Counted from the first letter of the stretch, positions 1-8,709 are shown. The stretch is 49,399 nucleotides of DNA from an uncultured Muribaculaceae bacterium (GCA_910578385.1 CAJTQV010000018.1:10067-59465), one strand, 5' to 3'. The notes: generated by a model from the sequence alone, not told the origin. Made by a program: numbers and translations.

Positions 1-625
1 TGGCCGTTTTTCGTGCAGTTCCACAGCTGCGGCCATAAGGGAGGATAAGGCAAGTGTGTAGTCAGCGGCAAGCGAGGGATACCCAAATTGTTTGAGGCAC
101 GAGAAGAATTTGTGGAGGCTCACGAGTGCGGACGCCGACCACAAGCGTAGCGTCACTTGACGGTCCTCCCGGACGCAGTAACTTCGCACGCCAAAACGCC
201 TGTCCCTGCCGAGGCTCAAAATCTTCAAGGGAAAGAACCGGCCACCTTTGACCGTTGCCGTTTCAAAGTGCCAGCCTTGAAGCGGCCACAGTCATCGTTT
301 GCAGACAGATATTCCAAAGAGAGGCGACAACGCGAGAGTCGAGCGAAGGCTTGCCCTCGCTTTGCTCTGGCGTTGTCGCCGCCTCCGGCTTCAGCCGGGC
401 ATCATATCCAAAATCAGAACTGCCCGAAGCTGAATCGGTGTGCAGCACGGAATCAGTCGGGCAACCGATAAACAGCACAAGGCGATGTGCCGTGTTTGTG
501 GATCCGCGGGCCACTGACACGGCTTATCGCCTGAATTATCACATCATTTGGACGCAAGCGGTGGTGATAAGGTTGTGTGAGGTAATACGCCCGGCGCACT
601 GCCTCACGCTCCTGTCGCCACAGCG
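1..625 (-). repeat. Structured leader element, copy 1 (direct repeat of 4331-5026)
   Basis: Non-coding block nearly identical by eye to 4331-5026, in the same orientation, apart from scattered single-base changes and a replaced segment near 85-115. It is rich in inverted repeats: an 11-bp stem 323-333/370-380 with further pairing inside, and a CCGGC/GCCGG stem-loop just after it. Short frames exist in it, but they shift or change residues freely between the two copies, so I do not call them genes. In copy 2 the element lies between a promoter and a minus-strand operon. By analogy copy 1 should lead an operon just left of the window. Its own promoter site is missing: tet(Q) ends 27 bp away, so tet(Q) read-through probably transcribes it. 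Confidence 0.75.
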
Positions 626-652
626 TCTTATATTAATTCCCTGACCGCTCCA

Positions 653-2578
653 TTATTTTGATGACATTGATTTTTGGAACATGAATAAAAGTTTATCTTT
701 TTCGTTCATGCGGATATTATCAGAATAACCGCCTTTTGTTATTTGATACCCGCATGGCTTAACCATAAAAACACCTAAGCCCTTAGTGTATGAACTTACT
801 TCTGAGGCATAGTCTTTACTTGTATTTAATGGAACTTTCCCTTTAATATGACACCACTCATTATTGCAACTGATGTCTTCAATCTCAGACATCATTTTTT
901 GCAAATCTGTAATAGCTTTGGAACTCGCCTCCTGGGGTATCTGCAACTCAAAACAGAGCATCGGTTCGAGAATGTCCACACCTGACTGTTGCAAAGCCAG
1001 CCTGAAGACATAGGGGGTCAGCTGTCTGAAATCAGCAGGTGTGCTTACCGGGCTATAATACTCGGCTTGAGTGAAAGTTACTTTCAGATCTGTAACTTCC
1101 CAACCATGTAACCCCGATTGGCAAGACATACGAATCCCTTCAAAAACGGCGTTTTGAAAAGAATGGTTCAGATAACCATAGGAGATGTCACTTTCGATTT
1201 GCAACCCTGTCCCTAACGGTAAGGGTTCGAGAGTCAGCCCTATTGTGGCCCAGTAAGGGTTGGGTGGTACTTCAATCTGAATAATCTTATTGACCTTTTT
1301 TACAGGTCGTTCTTTGTAGATAGTCTTGATCTCATCAAAATGGACCTTGACGGAAAACCGTTCTTCCAGCAATGTCTGTATGATTTCCTTTTGGGTCAAA
1401 CCATATAACGAGATTTCCAATTCATCGCTATATGAGTTTATGGAAAAGGACAAAGACGGGTCTTCAATCCACAATGTATTCAGAGCGGATATAACCTTGC
1501 TTCTCTCTTCGGGCTTGTCTGGCCGGACGGAGGATTTGAGGGCGGGATGCTGATGGGATAATCCTTGAATCAAACAAGGCTTAACACCTAAATAATCTCC
1601 GATTCGAAAATCTTCCATATCCTCTACAATCGCGATATCATTGGCACCCACTTCATCAAAATTTATCTCTCTGCCCTGATAAATAGTCTTTAGATTTTTA
1701 ATCTTGATGGATTTTTCCGAATCGTTGATTCTTACGACGTCTCGAAGTCTCAGACTTCCGTCAATTATTTTTAGAAAACTTCTTTTATGTCCTTTGGGAT
1801 CATGCTCTATCTTATAGAGATAAGCTGAAAGTCTGTTTGAGACTGATTCCGGAGGAAGTATAAAAGAAGTGATGGCGTCCATCAACTCATTGATGCCGAT
1901 ATTGAACATTGCTGATCCATGTAGCACCGGATAGACTTTGGCTTTTGCCACAAGAGCGATTATCGTATTCCAATAATCAGCCGGTGAAATTTCGCTATCC
2001 GACAAATATCGTTCTAATATATCGTCGTCATGGTTGCATACAAATTCTTTGTATTCTTCCTTTATATATGTTTGGGAGCAAACCGGATAAACCGATCCAT
2101 CGGTAACAGTTTGCATAAACAGGACATCTTGAGACAGATTTGCTTTTATATCCAGATACAAACGCTCCAAATTCACACCGGCACGGTCAATCTTATTGAT
2201 AAATATAATTGTCGGGATTTGCAGCTTATGTAAAGTATTGAACAGCAACTTTGTCTGCGCCTGTATGCCTTCCTTTGCGGATAAGATGAGGACTGCCCCA
2301 TCAAGCATTTTGAATGTCCGCTCCACTTCCGCAATAAAATCCATGTGTCCCGGAGTGTCAATGATATTGCATTTCACTCCATTCCAGATAATAGATGTCG
2401 TAGAAGCCCGGACAGTAATTCCTCTACGTTTCTCTATATCCATAGAGTCTGTTATGGTGTCACCATTATCCACACGGCCGCACTTTTCCGTTGCTCCACT
2501 GGCAAACAGCAGATTCTCGGTTACGGAAGTTTTTCCTGCATCAATGTGAGCAAGAATTCCTAAATTTATAATATTCAT
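653..2578 (-). CDS. tet(Q): Tetracycline resistance ribosomal protection protein Tet(Q)
   Basis: Translational GTPase that removes tetracycline from the ribosome. The 641-residue product carries the G1 motif AHIDAGKT (10-17), DTPGH (74-78) and NKID (128-131), followed by EF-G-like domains. I recognise the sequence as Tet(Q) throughout. I chose the ATG at 2578 because MNIINLGILAHID aligns with the start of Tet(M)-type proteins. An in-frame GTG at 2626 would give the 657-residue form found in some records, and it has an AGGAGG motif (2636-2641) 9 nt upstream, so the longer start is possible. In CTnDOT-type elements tetQ is followed by rteA-rteB; here it is followed by a non-coding repeat, so that regulatory cascade is absent from this position. 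Confidence 0.97.
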   Translation of the reverse strand: MNIINLGILAHIDAGKTSVTENLLFASGATEKCGRVDNGDTITDSMDIEKRRGITVRASTTSIIWNGVKCNIIDTPGHMDFIAEVERTFKMLDGAVLILSAKEGIQAQTKLLFNTLHKLQIPTIIFINKIDRAGVNLERLYLDIKANLSQDVLFMQTVTDGSVYPVCSQTYIKEEYKEFVCNHDDDILERYLSDSEISPADYWNTIIALVAKAKVYPVLHGSAMFNIGINELMDAITSFILPPESVSNRLSAYLYKIEHDPKGHKRSFLKIIDGSLRLRDVVRINDSEKSIKIKNLKTIYQGREINFDEVGANDIAIVEDMEDFRIGDYLGVKPCLIQGLSHQHPALKSSVRPDKPEERSKVISALNTLWIEDPSLSFSINSYSDELEISLYGLTQKEIIQTLLEERFSVKVHFDEIKTIYKERPVKKVNKIIQIEVPPNPYWATIGLTLEPLPLGTGLQIESDISYGYLNHSFQNAVFEGIRMSCQSGLHGWEVTDLKVTFTQAEYYSPVSTPADFRQLTPYVFRLALQQSGVDILEPMLCFELQIPQEASSKAITDLQKMMSEIEDISCNNEWCHIKGKVPLNTSKDYASEVSSYTKGLGVFMVKPCGYQITKGGYSDNIRMNEKDKLLFMFQKSMSSK

Positions 2579-2706
2579 TTGGATTAAGCAATAATATACT
2601 GCATTAGATGCGTTGTCGGAACGCACCTTTTAATACCTCCTCGTAGCATGAGAGAGCTACAGGATTCCTAACTCGTGTTGGTATGTATATTATTACTGCC
2701 GCATGG
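2579..2706 (-). promoter_or_regulatory. tet(Q) 5' leader with stem-loops (candidate attenuator)
   Basis: Between the predicted transcription start and the ATG lie two small inverted repeats: GTAGC/GCTAC (2643-2660) and TGCGTT/AACGCA (2609-2625). An AGGAGG ribosome-binding motif (2636-2641) lies between them. In CTnDOT, tetQ is known to be controlled by translational attenuation in its leader; this layout is compatible with that, but I did not derive a leader peptide with confidence. Confidence 0.55.
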
Positions 2707-2712
2707 TGACCA

Positions 2713-2744
2713 CAAAATTAGTTATTTTTTTCCACCCCAACAAA
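2713..2744 (-). promoter_or_regulatory. tet(Q) promoter, Bacteroidota type
   Basis: On the minus strand TTTG (2744-2741) is followed after 20 bp by TAATTTTG (2720-2713), an exact match to the Bacteroidota consensus TTTG-N19-21-TAnnTTTG. Transcription should start near 2707, about 130 nt before the tet(Q) ATG. Confidence 0.8.
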
Positions 2745-2848
2745 TTATAGCCGGAATTATTTCGCAGATTATTTCCGCAGATAACAGCTAATCATGCTAA
2801 GACTATAAGTTCCCTACTCACGCCTGGTACTTTATAGTTTTCCATAGA

Positions 2849-2882
2849 GGCGGCTTTTGTGAGGTGACGAGCAAAAGCCGCC
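2849..2882 (-). terminator. GC-rich hairpin closing the 4263-2948 operon
   Basis: A perfect 11-bp inverted repeat (2849-2859 with 2872-2882) lies about 65 bp beyond the stop codon of the last gene of the minus-strand operon. There is no clear T tract, so termination is inferred. An almost identical hairpin with the same loop region lies beyond the parB-like gene (11605-11638). Confidence 0.5.
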
Positions 2883-2947
2883 CCGCGTAGTTGCAGGACG
2901 GCTTGGTGGTCGTTATGACATTCCGGGACTGGAAACCATTTGGATTT

Positions 2948-3220
2948 TCAGTCAAACCATTCGGGGTTGCTCTCTCTGAGTATTGCGACAAGTTCGTTGT
3001 CGGGGAGCTTCAAATCATTTTCGGAGGTATAGTAGAAGATTTCTTCATCGACACGCTCCGCTTCCTTGTCGGCGAAGCCGTTGCATTTGTCGGTGATTGG
3101 ATAAGGCATAAGTGCGTCAAGCAATTCCAGTCCACCGATAATAAGGCTCTCGCCCTCGTTGCTTGTCACGATACGGCAGGTATAGTCCGTACTCTTGTAG
3201 TTGATTTCAGTCGTTGTCAT
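2948..3220 (-). CDS. Small acidic hypothetical protein
   Basis: 90 residues, strongly acidic in the second half, with no signal peptide or membrane segment. It is the last gene of a minus-strand operon of four small genes (4263 to 2948), all without obvious exported features. I do not recognise a family. Such short soluble proteins are common beside parB and DNA-metabolism genes in Bacteroidales conjugative elements. It is likely real because it has no competing frame of equal quality, starts 64 bp after its upstream neighbour, and ends before a hairpin. Confidence 0.65.
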   Translation of the reverse strand: MTTTEINYKSTDYTCRIVTSNEGESLIIGGLELLDALMPYPITDKCNGFADKEAERVDEEIFYYTSENDLKLPDNELVAILRESNPEWFD

Positions 3221-3284
3221 ATCTTGATTGTTTTTGCCACTGCGCCATTGGTGCTGACGCAGTGGCTATTGATTATTCCGTTGA

Positions 3285-3521
3285 TTAAAAGGTCATTACA
3301 TGGCAGTCAGTGACCTCGGCAGGTAGTCCGAAAGCAGGGAAATGAGAGAAATATGGGTTGCTCTCTCCCTCTGCTTCGGAAGCGGTGGTGACGGTCTGCA
3401 CTTTGTTGTCGGCATACCATTTGTCAATCATCGCAATTTCATCGTCAGTCAACCCTGTCGGGTCTCCGTTGATTAGATAGCATAACGCCCATGTTGGGAT
3501 AGGCTCGATAAAGAACTCCAT
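3285..3521 (-). CDS. Small hypothetical protein (possibly DUF6926-like)
   Basis: 78 residues beginning MEFFIEPIPTWAL and containing an acidic helix (LTDDEIAMIDKWY). It resembles short proteins of Bacteroidales mobile elements that I tentatively associate with DUF6926; this is from memory and unverified. It sits 12 bp after the stop of the upstream gene, consistent with one transcript. No catalytic motif is visible. Confidence 0.65.
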   Translation of the reverse strand: MEFFIEPIPTWALCYLINGDPTGLTDDEIAMIDKWYADNKVQTVTTASEAEGESNPYFSHFPAFGLPAEVTDCHVMTF

Positions 3522-3533
3522 GACTGTATGTTT

Positions 3534-4019
3534 TTAGTTGTGATACCCTAATATTGCTCCGATGTATAGTCTATCGCCCTTTTTCAGTCGGGCGATAATA
3601 TCCATTAGGTCAGCGGAGCGTTCAGCCGTGCCTGTACCTCCATAGAACTCGGTCACGAAAAGAGCGTCAACGCCAAGCGGATTGATAATGGCTTTTTTCA
3701 GTTGCCCTATTGGTCCGTTCCATTTCATCACGTTTGCAGGGGTAAGTTCGGCAGAGATAGCCTTGATGTTGTCGAAATGGGATTTCCGCCAAATTGCGAA
3801 GCCACCATTGTAGGTAAGGGCGTTTTCATCGGTGGACGTAAACATACCTTTCGGCAGGATATGTTCAAGAAGAAAACGGATGTCGAATTTGCGTCCGTCC
3901 TCGGAGTTTTCGCACACATAGGATATAGAGGCGTTTTCTCCTGCCACAATACGGTCGATGTTCAGATAGTCGTTCTCGGCTATCGGCTCGGTGCTGATTT
4001 GATAAATAGTGCTGTGCAT
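3534..4019 (-). CDS. Hypothetical protein of the leader-controlled operon
   Basis: 161 residues from the ATG at 4019. The frame stays open upstream to 4076, but that longer start would overlap the end of the preceding gene, whereas 4019 leaves a normal 28-bp gap and has a purine-rich stretch before it. The protein is soluble, with a mixed alpha/beta pattern and a Gly-rich GGTGTAERS segment near the C-terminus. I recognise no family. Its operon position suggests an element-maintenance or establishment role, but nothing in the sequence proves this. Confidence 0.7.
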   Translation of the reverse strand: MHSTIYQISTEPIAENDYLNIDRIVAGENASISYVCENSEDGRKFDIRFLLEHILPKGMFTSTDENALTYNGGFAIWRKSHFDNIKAISAELTPANVMKWNGPIGQLKKAIINPLGVDALFVTEFYGGTGTAERSADLMDIIARLKKGDRLYIGAILGYHN

Positions 4020-4047
4020 AGTCTTTTTGATGTTTGAGCGTTTTATA

Positions 4048-4263
4048 CTACGGTTTAATTCTTGTGGTCTTGCCAATTTTTGTGTCGGGGTGAACCGGAA
4101 ACTCCCAGTTTACTTCATCATCAGGAAGTGAGGAATGTATGTCACTGCCTATAACCAATCCGCAGTGTTTTTCAACATACTCCCTTGCCTGTGCCGCGTT
4201 TTCAGCCTCTATGTCGAAGAAGCCACTGAATATGTACTCTGTTCTGACTCTGAATTGTGCCAT
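4048..4263 (-). CDS. Small hypothetical protein, first gene of operon
   Basis: 71 residues (MAQFRVRTEYIF...). The N-terminal strand-helix pattern with IEAENAAQAREYVEK resembles small proteins of conjugative elements whose function is unknown to me. It is the first coding gene downstream of the long leader formed by repeat copy 2 and its conserved terminal hairpin, so it should be the gene most directly affected by any control exerted by that leader. Confidence 0.7.
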   Translation of the reverse strand: MAQFRVRTEYIFSGFFDIEAENAAQAREYVEKHCGLVIGSDIHSSLPDDEVNWEFPVHPDTKIGKTTRIKP

Positions 4264-4290
4264 TGTTTTTTGAGTTTTGAGTTAATTTTC

Positions 4291-4319
4291 TCCCTTTTGT
4301 TTGAAGCTCTTTGAGCTTC
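4291..4319 (-). promoter_or_regulatory. Conserved leader-end hairpin before the 4263 operon
   Basis: GAAGCTC-TTT-GAGCTTC (4303-4319) forms a perfect 7-bp hairpin. On the minus strand it is followed by AAACAAAAGGGA. The same arrangement (6-bp hairpin, then AAACAAAAGGGA) lies upstream of the parB-like gene at 13680-13706. The conserved position, after a structured leader and before the first gene, suggests a shared post-transcriptional signal. Confidence 0.55.
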
Positions 4320-4330
4320 TCCGGCAGGGC

Positions 4331-5026
4331 TGGCCGTTTTTCGTGCAGTCCCACAACTGCGGCCATAAGGGAGGATAAGGCAAGTGTGTAGTCTGCGGCA
4401 AGCGAGGGATACCCATTTTTTTCGGAATTGAGGGAGAAATAAACGATTGAGTGAGAGCAGAACAAAATTTATTTTGGTATGCCGAGCGTGAGTTTATTGC
4501 GCAATGCGAAAAAATGTGGAGGCTCACGAGTGCGGACGCCGACCACAAGCGTAGCGTCACTTGACGTTCCTCCCGGACGCAGTAACTTCGCACGCCAAAA
4601 CGCCAGTCCCTGCCGAGGCTCAAAATCTTCAAGGGAAAGAACCGGCCACCGTTGACCCTTGCCGTTTCAAAGTGCCAGCCTTGAAGCGGCGCAGTCATCG
4701 TTTGCAGACCGTATTCCAAAGAGAGGCTACAACGCGAGAGTCGAGCGAAGGCTTGCCCTCGCTTTGCTCTGGCGTTGTCGCCGCCTCCGGCTTCAGCCGG
4801 GCATCATATACAAAATCAGAACTGCCCGAAGCTGAATCGGTGTGAGACACGGAATCAGTAGGGCAACCGGTAAACAGCACAAGGCGATGTGCCGTGCCTG
4901 TGGATCCGCGGGCCACTGACACGGCTTATCACTTGAATCATCACATCATTTGGGGAGCAAGCGGTGGTGATAAGGTTGTGTGAGGCAATACGCCCGGCGC
5001 ACTGCCTCACGCTCCTGTAGCCACGG
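4331..5026 (-). repeat. Structured leader element, copy 2 (probable long 5' RNA leader)
   Basis: Direct repeat of 1-625, differing mainly in a ~95-bp segment around 4420-4515. It contains the same long inverted repeat (4726-4781) and the following stem-loop, a CGTCA/TGACG stem and a hairpin at its left edge (GCAGT/ACTGC). A canonical promoter at 5031-5062 points into it, with the predicted start at about 5026, which is where similarity between the two copies ends. The element is therefore best read as a ~700-nt RNA leader running to the operon that starts at 4263. No convincing protein is encoded. The function is unknown. Confidence 0.7.
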
Positions 5027-5030
5027 CTTG

Positions 5031-5062
5031 CAAACCTATCAGTTACCACTCATAGCAACAAA
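5031..5062 (-). promoter_or_regulatory. Promoter of leader copy 2
   Basis: On the minus strand TTTG (5062-5059), 20 bp, then TAGGTTTG (5038-5031): an exact consensus Bacteroidota promoter. The predicted transcription start (about 5026) coincides with the outer boundary of the repeat. The equivalent position beside copy 1 (626-650) has no such match. Confidence 0.75.
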
Positions 5063-5109
5063 ATATTAATTTTTTCTGAGCCACCACGTTTAAATGTTAA
5101 GATTTTTAA

Positions 5110-7665
5110 TCAGAAACGATATTGGATTGAAGCGAGGATGTTGCGTGGGCGAATTTGGAATGAGTGTTCCGATCGGGAGAGTGTTCCGTATGTCACATAT
5201 TGATAGTGCCGTTTGTCAAGGAGATTATTGGCGGTAAGAGAAAGACGCACTTTGCTGCTTACGTGCCAAACGGCTGAAGCGTCCAGAAGCACGAGGTTTT
5301 CGACATTGCCTTCCGGGAATTTGGTGAGGAAATGCTCTGCTCCCAAAGTGAATTGCCAGCGGTCATGCGGCATAATTGTTGTGTAAAGTTTTTGGTTGAA
5401 TGAGTGGGTGTCGTTATCAATTTCTCCAATTTTCAGACGAGAGTAGCCGTAATTGGCATCATAGTTCACAGAAAGCCATTTGCAAAGACTTCCCTTGAAA
5501 TATGGTTTGACCGAGATTGTCTGCTGACTGTAATCTTCCACGATGTTGTCACGCATTGAAGATGCTGAACTCGTAGATGCATTTATTTCCACGCCAATTA
5601 CCATGCGGCTATGTCCGAGCCCTTTGCTTATTCCGCCGCTTACGTTCCAGAAATGACTTCCCGAAAGCCTATTTGCGTATGTTGACACAATGAAATCATC
5701 AATAAACAGTTGGTTTGACATAAAAGAGCAGCGGCTGTAATTGTATGTCAGCGAGGCATTGCCAAAGAAGGATGTCAGAGGATTGCGGTATTTATAGCTT
5801 GCCGAAGCGACAACATTTTGCGAATATTTGTCAATATCGCTTGCAATAAAAAGATTGCGATAGTCTGACATTACCGGTACACTGATATTCATATAAGCCT
5901 GGGGTGAGCTGAGCTGATAAGAAATTGATGCTGAAACCTCGCTCTTTGCCGAAGTTTTCTTGCGTACATAAAATCGTGGTAAGATGTTGATATAATCATG
6001 CTGGCCATTGACGCTATGGTGTAGCCATTTTATGGGTATCTTGGCGGACAGCAGCCATCCATTACGTTCATAGTCGAGTTGCGGAGTAGCGTACAGATTG
6101 GAAAGGAATGTGTTGAAATATCTCGAATTGTCGAAATCCCCCATTCCAATCAGGAAAAGATTCAGACGATGATAATTCAAATCGACACCGCCGTTGATGT
6201 AGAATTTCCAAAAACGACCCAACTTGCCCCAACGTGATTCGGTGGTGCTCCGGAAATCAGTAGTGCCAACGTTTTGGACTGCATACTCCTCGCCATTTAC
6301 AAAGAGTCTATCGGGGCGATGAGCAAATGAATTGCGCGAGGTCAGCTCAAACAATTTCTTGTCATTGCGCTTTACAAGTTTCAGGTCGTTGTTGGCAGAA
6401 AAATTGCGGCGACGGATACGCTGGTCAAGGTCAAAAGAGCCGGTTATGTTGGAATTGGCTTTTTCCCACACACCTTCAACCGTGAATTTATCCTTCAGGA
6501 AATAACCACGCTTGTTAATCTGCATATTGAATTGAGCCGAAACATCATGGCTCTGCGTGCGCAAGCTATTGTTCTGAATGAATTCAGGAATTGCTTGGCT
6601 GAAGTAATCCGTCCTTAATCCGGATTTGTAGTCAAGCCTGTCGCCCACATAATTCAGTTTGAAACGCATTGAGGTATCGCCACGCTTCCATGCCGTGATT
6701 GAGTTGGCAAGCCACGACAGGTTGTCGCGTGTCCGCTTCTCATTGAGCGGGGCGTTGACAATGTCGGCAGCTATATACTCCGGCCACAAGGACTCGGAAT
6801 AACCGGTGAACGACATATCGCTGAAATCATGTTCTGTAATCTGCTCGTCTGGGTTCCAGCCCGTGTTACCACCGCGAATGGTCAGTATATTCTGAACCTT
6901 AGGGGCAATGCGCATGGCGTATAGAGAACCGTCGTATAGCCACGGTTGCACACCTGTTCCGGCTTTGGCCACGCCGACTGTCTTACCTTTCGCTCCTTCG
7001 TTGAGCTTGATATTGATGCCGGCCTCTTCGGGGAATTCAATACCTTCCAAAGCCTTTACTGGCTGATGATTTTCCATCACCTCCACCGACTTCACATCCT
7101 TGTGGGAGATATTGTTGGTGGCGAGCCCATACTGACCTCCAAGGAAATCATCGCCGTCAATATAGAATTTATTGATTGGCTTCCCCTGATACTTGATTGT
7201 TCCATCGTCCTCGACTTTTATACCCGGCAACCGCTTTATCACGTCAATGATAGCATTGTCGGAGGCGTTTGCATAGCGCGAGACATTGAACACCAGTGTG
7301 TCCCCCTTTGCATAGATGTCGGGGGCCTGTACAATCACGTCTTTCAACTGCGTTGCTTTCGGCCACATCTCCACACCCTTTGCAAAGTCGTGGTTCTTTG
7401 ACAATTTCAATGACTCATATCCCATACAGCGGAATGAAATAGAATCTATCGAGTCAGATATTTTGATTTTGAAAACGCCATCCGCATTCGAAGAAGCAAA
7501 CGCCGTGGCTTTTCCTTGCTTATTCAGAGCCTGCACCACCGCACCCACTATGGGTTGGCCATTTTCTCCGTCTATGATTGTTCCGGAGGCCGTTTCCGGG
7601 ACTGCCGCCGAAGCCGACAGCAGCCCAAGAAACAGGCAAAGTATGAAAAAACTGTATCTGTTCAT
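5110..7665 (-). CDS. TonB-dependent outer-membrane receptor-like protein
   Basis: 851 residues. An N-terminal signal peptide (MNRYSFFILCLFLGLLSASA) is followed by a carboxypeptidase-regulatory-like beta domain (about 25-100, GTIIDGENGQPIVGAVV), a plug-like domain (about 110-220, with LPGIKVEDDGTIKYQGKPI) and a long beta-barrel ending in aromatic residues (ASIQYRF). It belongs to the outer-membrane-beta-barrel/TonB receptor class. I chose the ATG at 7665: it overlaps the TGA of the upstream GLPGLI gene in an ATGA, so translation is probably coupled; a TTG at 7674 is less likely. The substrate is unknown. Pairing with a GLPGLI protein and a divergent two-component system suggests a sensed and imported or detoxified ligand. 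Confidence 0.9.
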   Translation of the reverse strand: MNRYSFFILCLFLGLLSASAAVPETASGTIIDGENGQPIVGAVVQALNKQGKATAFASSNADGVFKIKISDSIDSISFRCMGYESLKLSKNHDFAKGVEMWPKATQLKDVIVQAPDIYAKGDTLVFNVSRYANASDNAIIDVIKRLPGIKVEDDGTIKYQGKPINKFYIDGDDFLGGQYGLATNNISHKDVKSVEVMENHQPVKALEGIEFPEEAGINIKLNEGAKGKTVGVAKAGTGVQPWLYDGSLYAMRIAPKVQNILTIRGGNTGWNPDEQITEHDFSDMSFTGYSESLWPEYIAADIVNAPLNEKRTRDNLSWLANSITAWKRGDTSMRFKLNYVGDRLDYKSGLRTDYFSQAIPEFIQNNSLRTQSHDVSAQFNMQINKRGYFLKDKFTVEGVWEKANSNITGSFDLDQRIRRRNFSANNDLKLVKRNDKKLFELTSRNSFAHRPDRLFVNGEEYAVQNVGTTDFRSTTESRWGKLGRFWKFYINGGVDLNYHRLNLFLIGMGDFDNSRYFNTFLSNLYATPQLDYERNGWLLSAKIPIKWLHHSVNGQHDYINILPRFYVRKKTSAKSEVSASISYQLSSPQAYMNISVPVMSDYRNLFIASDIDKYSQNVVASASYKYRNPLTSFFGNASLTYNYSRCSFMSNQLFIDDFIVSTYANRLSGSHFWNVSGGISKGLGHSRMVIGVEINASTSSASSMRDNIVEDYSQQTISVKPYFKGSLCKWLSVNYDANYGYSRLKIGEIDNDTHSFNQKLYTTIMPHDRWQFTLGAEHFLTKFPEGNVENLVLLDASAVWHVSSKVRLSLTANNLLDKRHYQYVTYGTLSRSEHSFQIRPRNILASIQYRF

Positions 7666-8543
7666 TTTCTCCAATCGCGTTCAATGTAATCAAATGGCAG
7701 TTCGATAGGATCGTAAGCGTCCAGCACGGGACTGCCCTCTTCGTCATAAACGTCTATATGTCCATGTCCTCCCTCCTCATAGTAAGCGTAAGGATTTATG
7801 TCATAGCGATGCTTTGCATCATAATATTTTGCGCGTGATGTCGTGTTGTAAGGAACTTTATACATCGTTATCGGTCTGTCTGCTTTTGACTTTAAGCCGA
7901 TACATTCAAAATTATAATGTCCGTCTTTGTCGGACGCCTTCATAATCAGCCCCGGCAGACCATACAGTTTCCACGGCCCCTCCATCAGAGGAATCTCCTC
8001 GGAATAGAATGCCATCCATTCTCGTCCACGAAAATTGCAGACAGCTGAATGACATTCATATCCAAGCACATTGGTAACGCTGTCGGTTAGCTCCCATTCA
8101 AGTTCCGGCATATCGTCCTCATAACAGAACCAATCCATACAGATTTTTTCAGTATGGGTCAGTTTGCCCTGGGGATAATTCTTGAAGATAGTCATGAATT
8201 CTCCGTTGGAGAGTTTTCCGTCCATGGCGGCCTCTGCCACCTGTTCCGGAGTTATGTTCATCAGGAGCGAATCTACTGTAAGATTCTTGTAGCTGGAGAA
8301 TTTGGAGAGACCGTCGGGGCCGATCTGCAGAAGCATCTGGTCTGTTGTGTAGTTGTCTTCAAGTTGGCCGGTAGTGTCATTGCACCATGAATAATCGTAA
8401 ACGAATTCCATTGTCTCGGGTGCGATAGTCTCGGTTTCGGGAACTTTGCTCTGGAATATTCCGAGAGTACGGCGCATAACTTTGCCCGAAGCGGCCATTG
8501 CAAGTGTCATGATGGCCATAAAGATGATTGCTGTTTTCTTCAT
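7662..8543 (-). CDS. GLPGLI family exported protein
   Basis: 293 residues with an N-terminal signal peptide (MKKTAIIFMAIMTLAMAASG) and, near residue 190, the family signature within YGLPGLIMKASD. GLPGLI proteins are Bacteroidota envelope proteins of unknown biochemical function, often encoded beside TonB-dependent receptors, as here. The stop codon overlaps the receptor start (ATGA), so the two are one operon. Acidic C-terminus ending DWRK. The promoter is in the divergent gap shared with the histidine kinase gene. Confidence 0.92.
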   Translation of the reverse strand: MKKTAIIFMAIMTLAMAASGKVMRRTLGIFQSKVPETETIAPETMEFVYDYSWCNDTTGQLEDNYTTDQMLLQIGPDGLSKFSSYKNLTVDSLLMNITPEQVAEAAMDGKLSNGEFMTIFKNYPQGKLTHTEKICMDWFCYEDDMPELEWELTDSVTNVLGYECHSAVCNFRGREWMAFYSEEIPLMEGPWKLYGLPGLIMKASDKDGHYNFECIGLKSKADRPITMYKVPYNTTSRAKYYDAKHRYDINPYAYYEEGGHGHIDVYDEEGSPVLDAYDPIELPFDYIERDWRK

Positions 8544-8570
8544 ATCTTTTGTGGTTTAAGTTTCACGATG

Positions 8571-8578
8571 CAAAGTTA
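8571..8578 (-). promoter_or_regulatory. -7 box for the GLPGLI/receptor operon
   Basis: TAACTTTG on the minus strand, 27 nt before the GLPGLI start codon, matches the TAnnTTTG -7 element. No exact TTTG -33 element is present at 19-21 bp, so activation by the neighbouring response regulator is plausible. Confidence 0.55.
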
Positions 8579-8697
8579 CTGCCGCCATTACCCTTTAGAC
8601 GAAAATAATCATTACTCAAACATTATGGAATTATTACTAAATTATTACTGTCGTCCAATTATCCATCATTTCAGACGTTTATATCATAGATAATGGC

Positions 8698-8705
8698 TAA
8701 TTTTG
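8698..8705 (+). promoter_or_regulatory. -7 box directly before the histidine kinase gene
   Basis: TAATTTTG ends 4 nt before the ATG at 8710. If it is used, the transcript starts at or next to the A of the ATG and is leaderless. The -33 element is weak (GTTT at the expected distance). Confidence 0.5.
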
Positions 8706-8709
8706 CATC

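Noticed and set aside
157..644. Overlapping frames on both strands in repeat copy 1 (and 4561-4922 in copy 2)
   Set aside because: The frames shift or change residues freely between the two copies, lack start signals, and lie in sequence dominated by inverted repeats; a structured RNA explains them better.
1..5026. The repeat pair as insertion sequences flanking a composite transposon
   Set aside because: No transposase, no terminal inverted repeats with target duplications, and the element is placed as an operon leader with a promoter at its edge.
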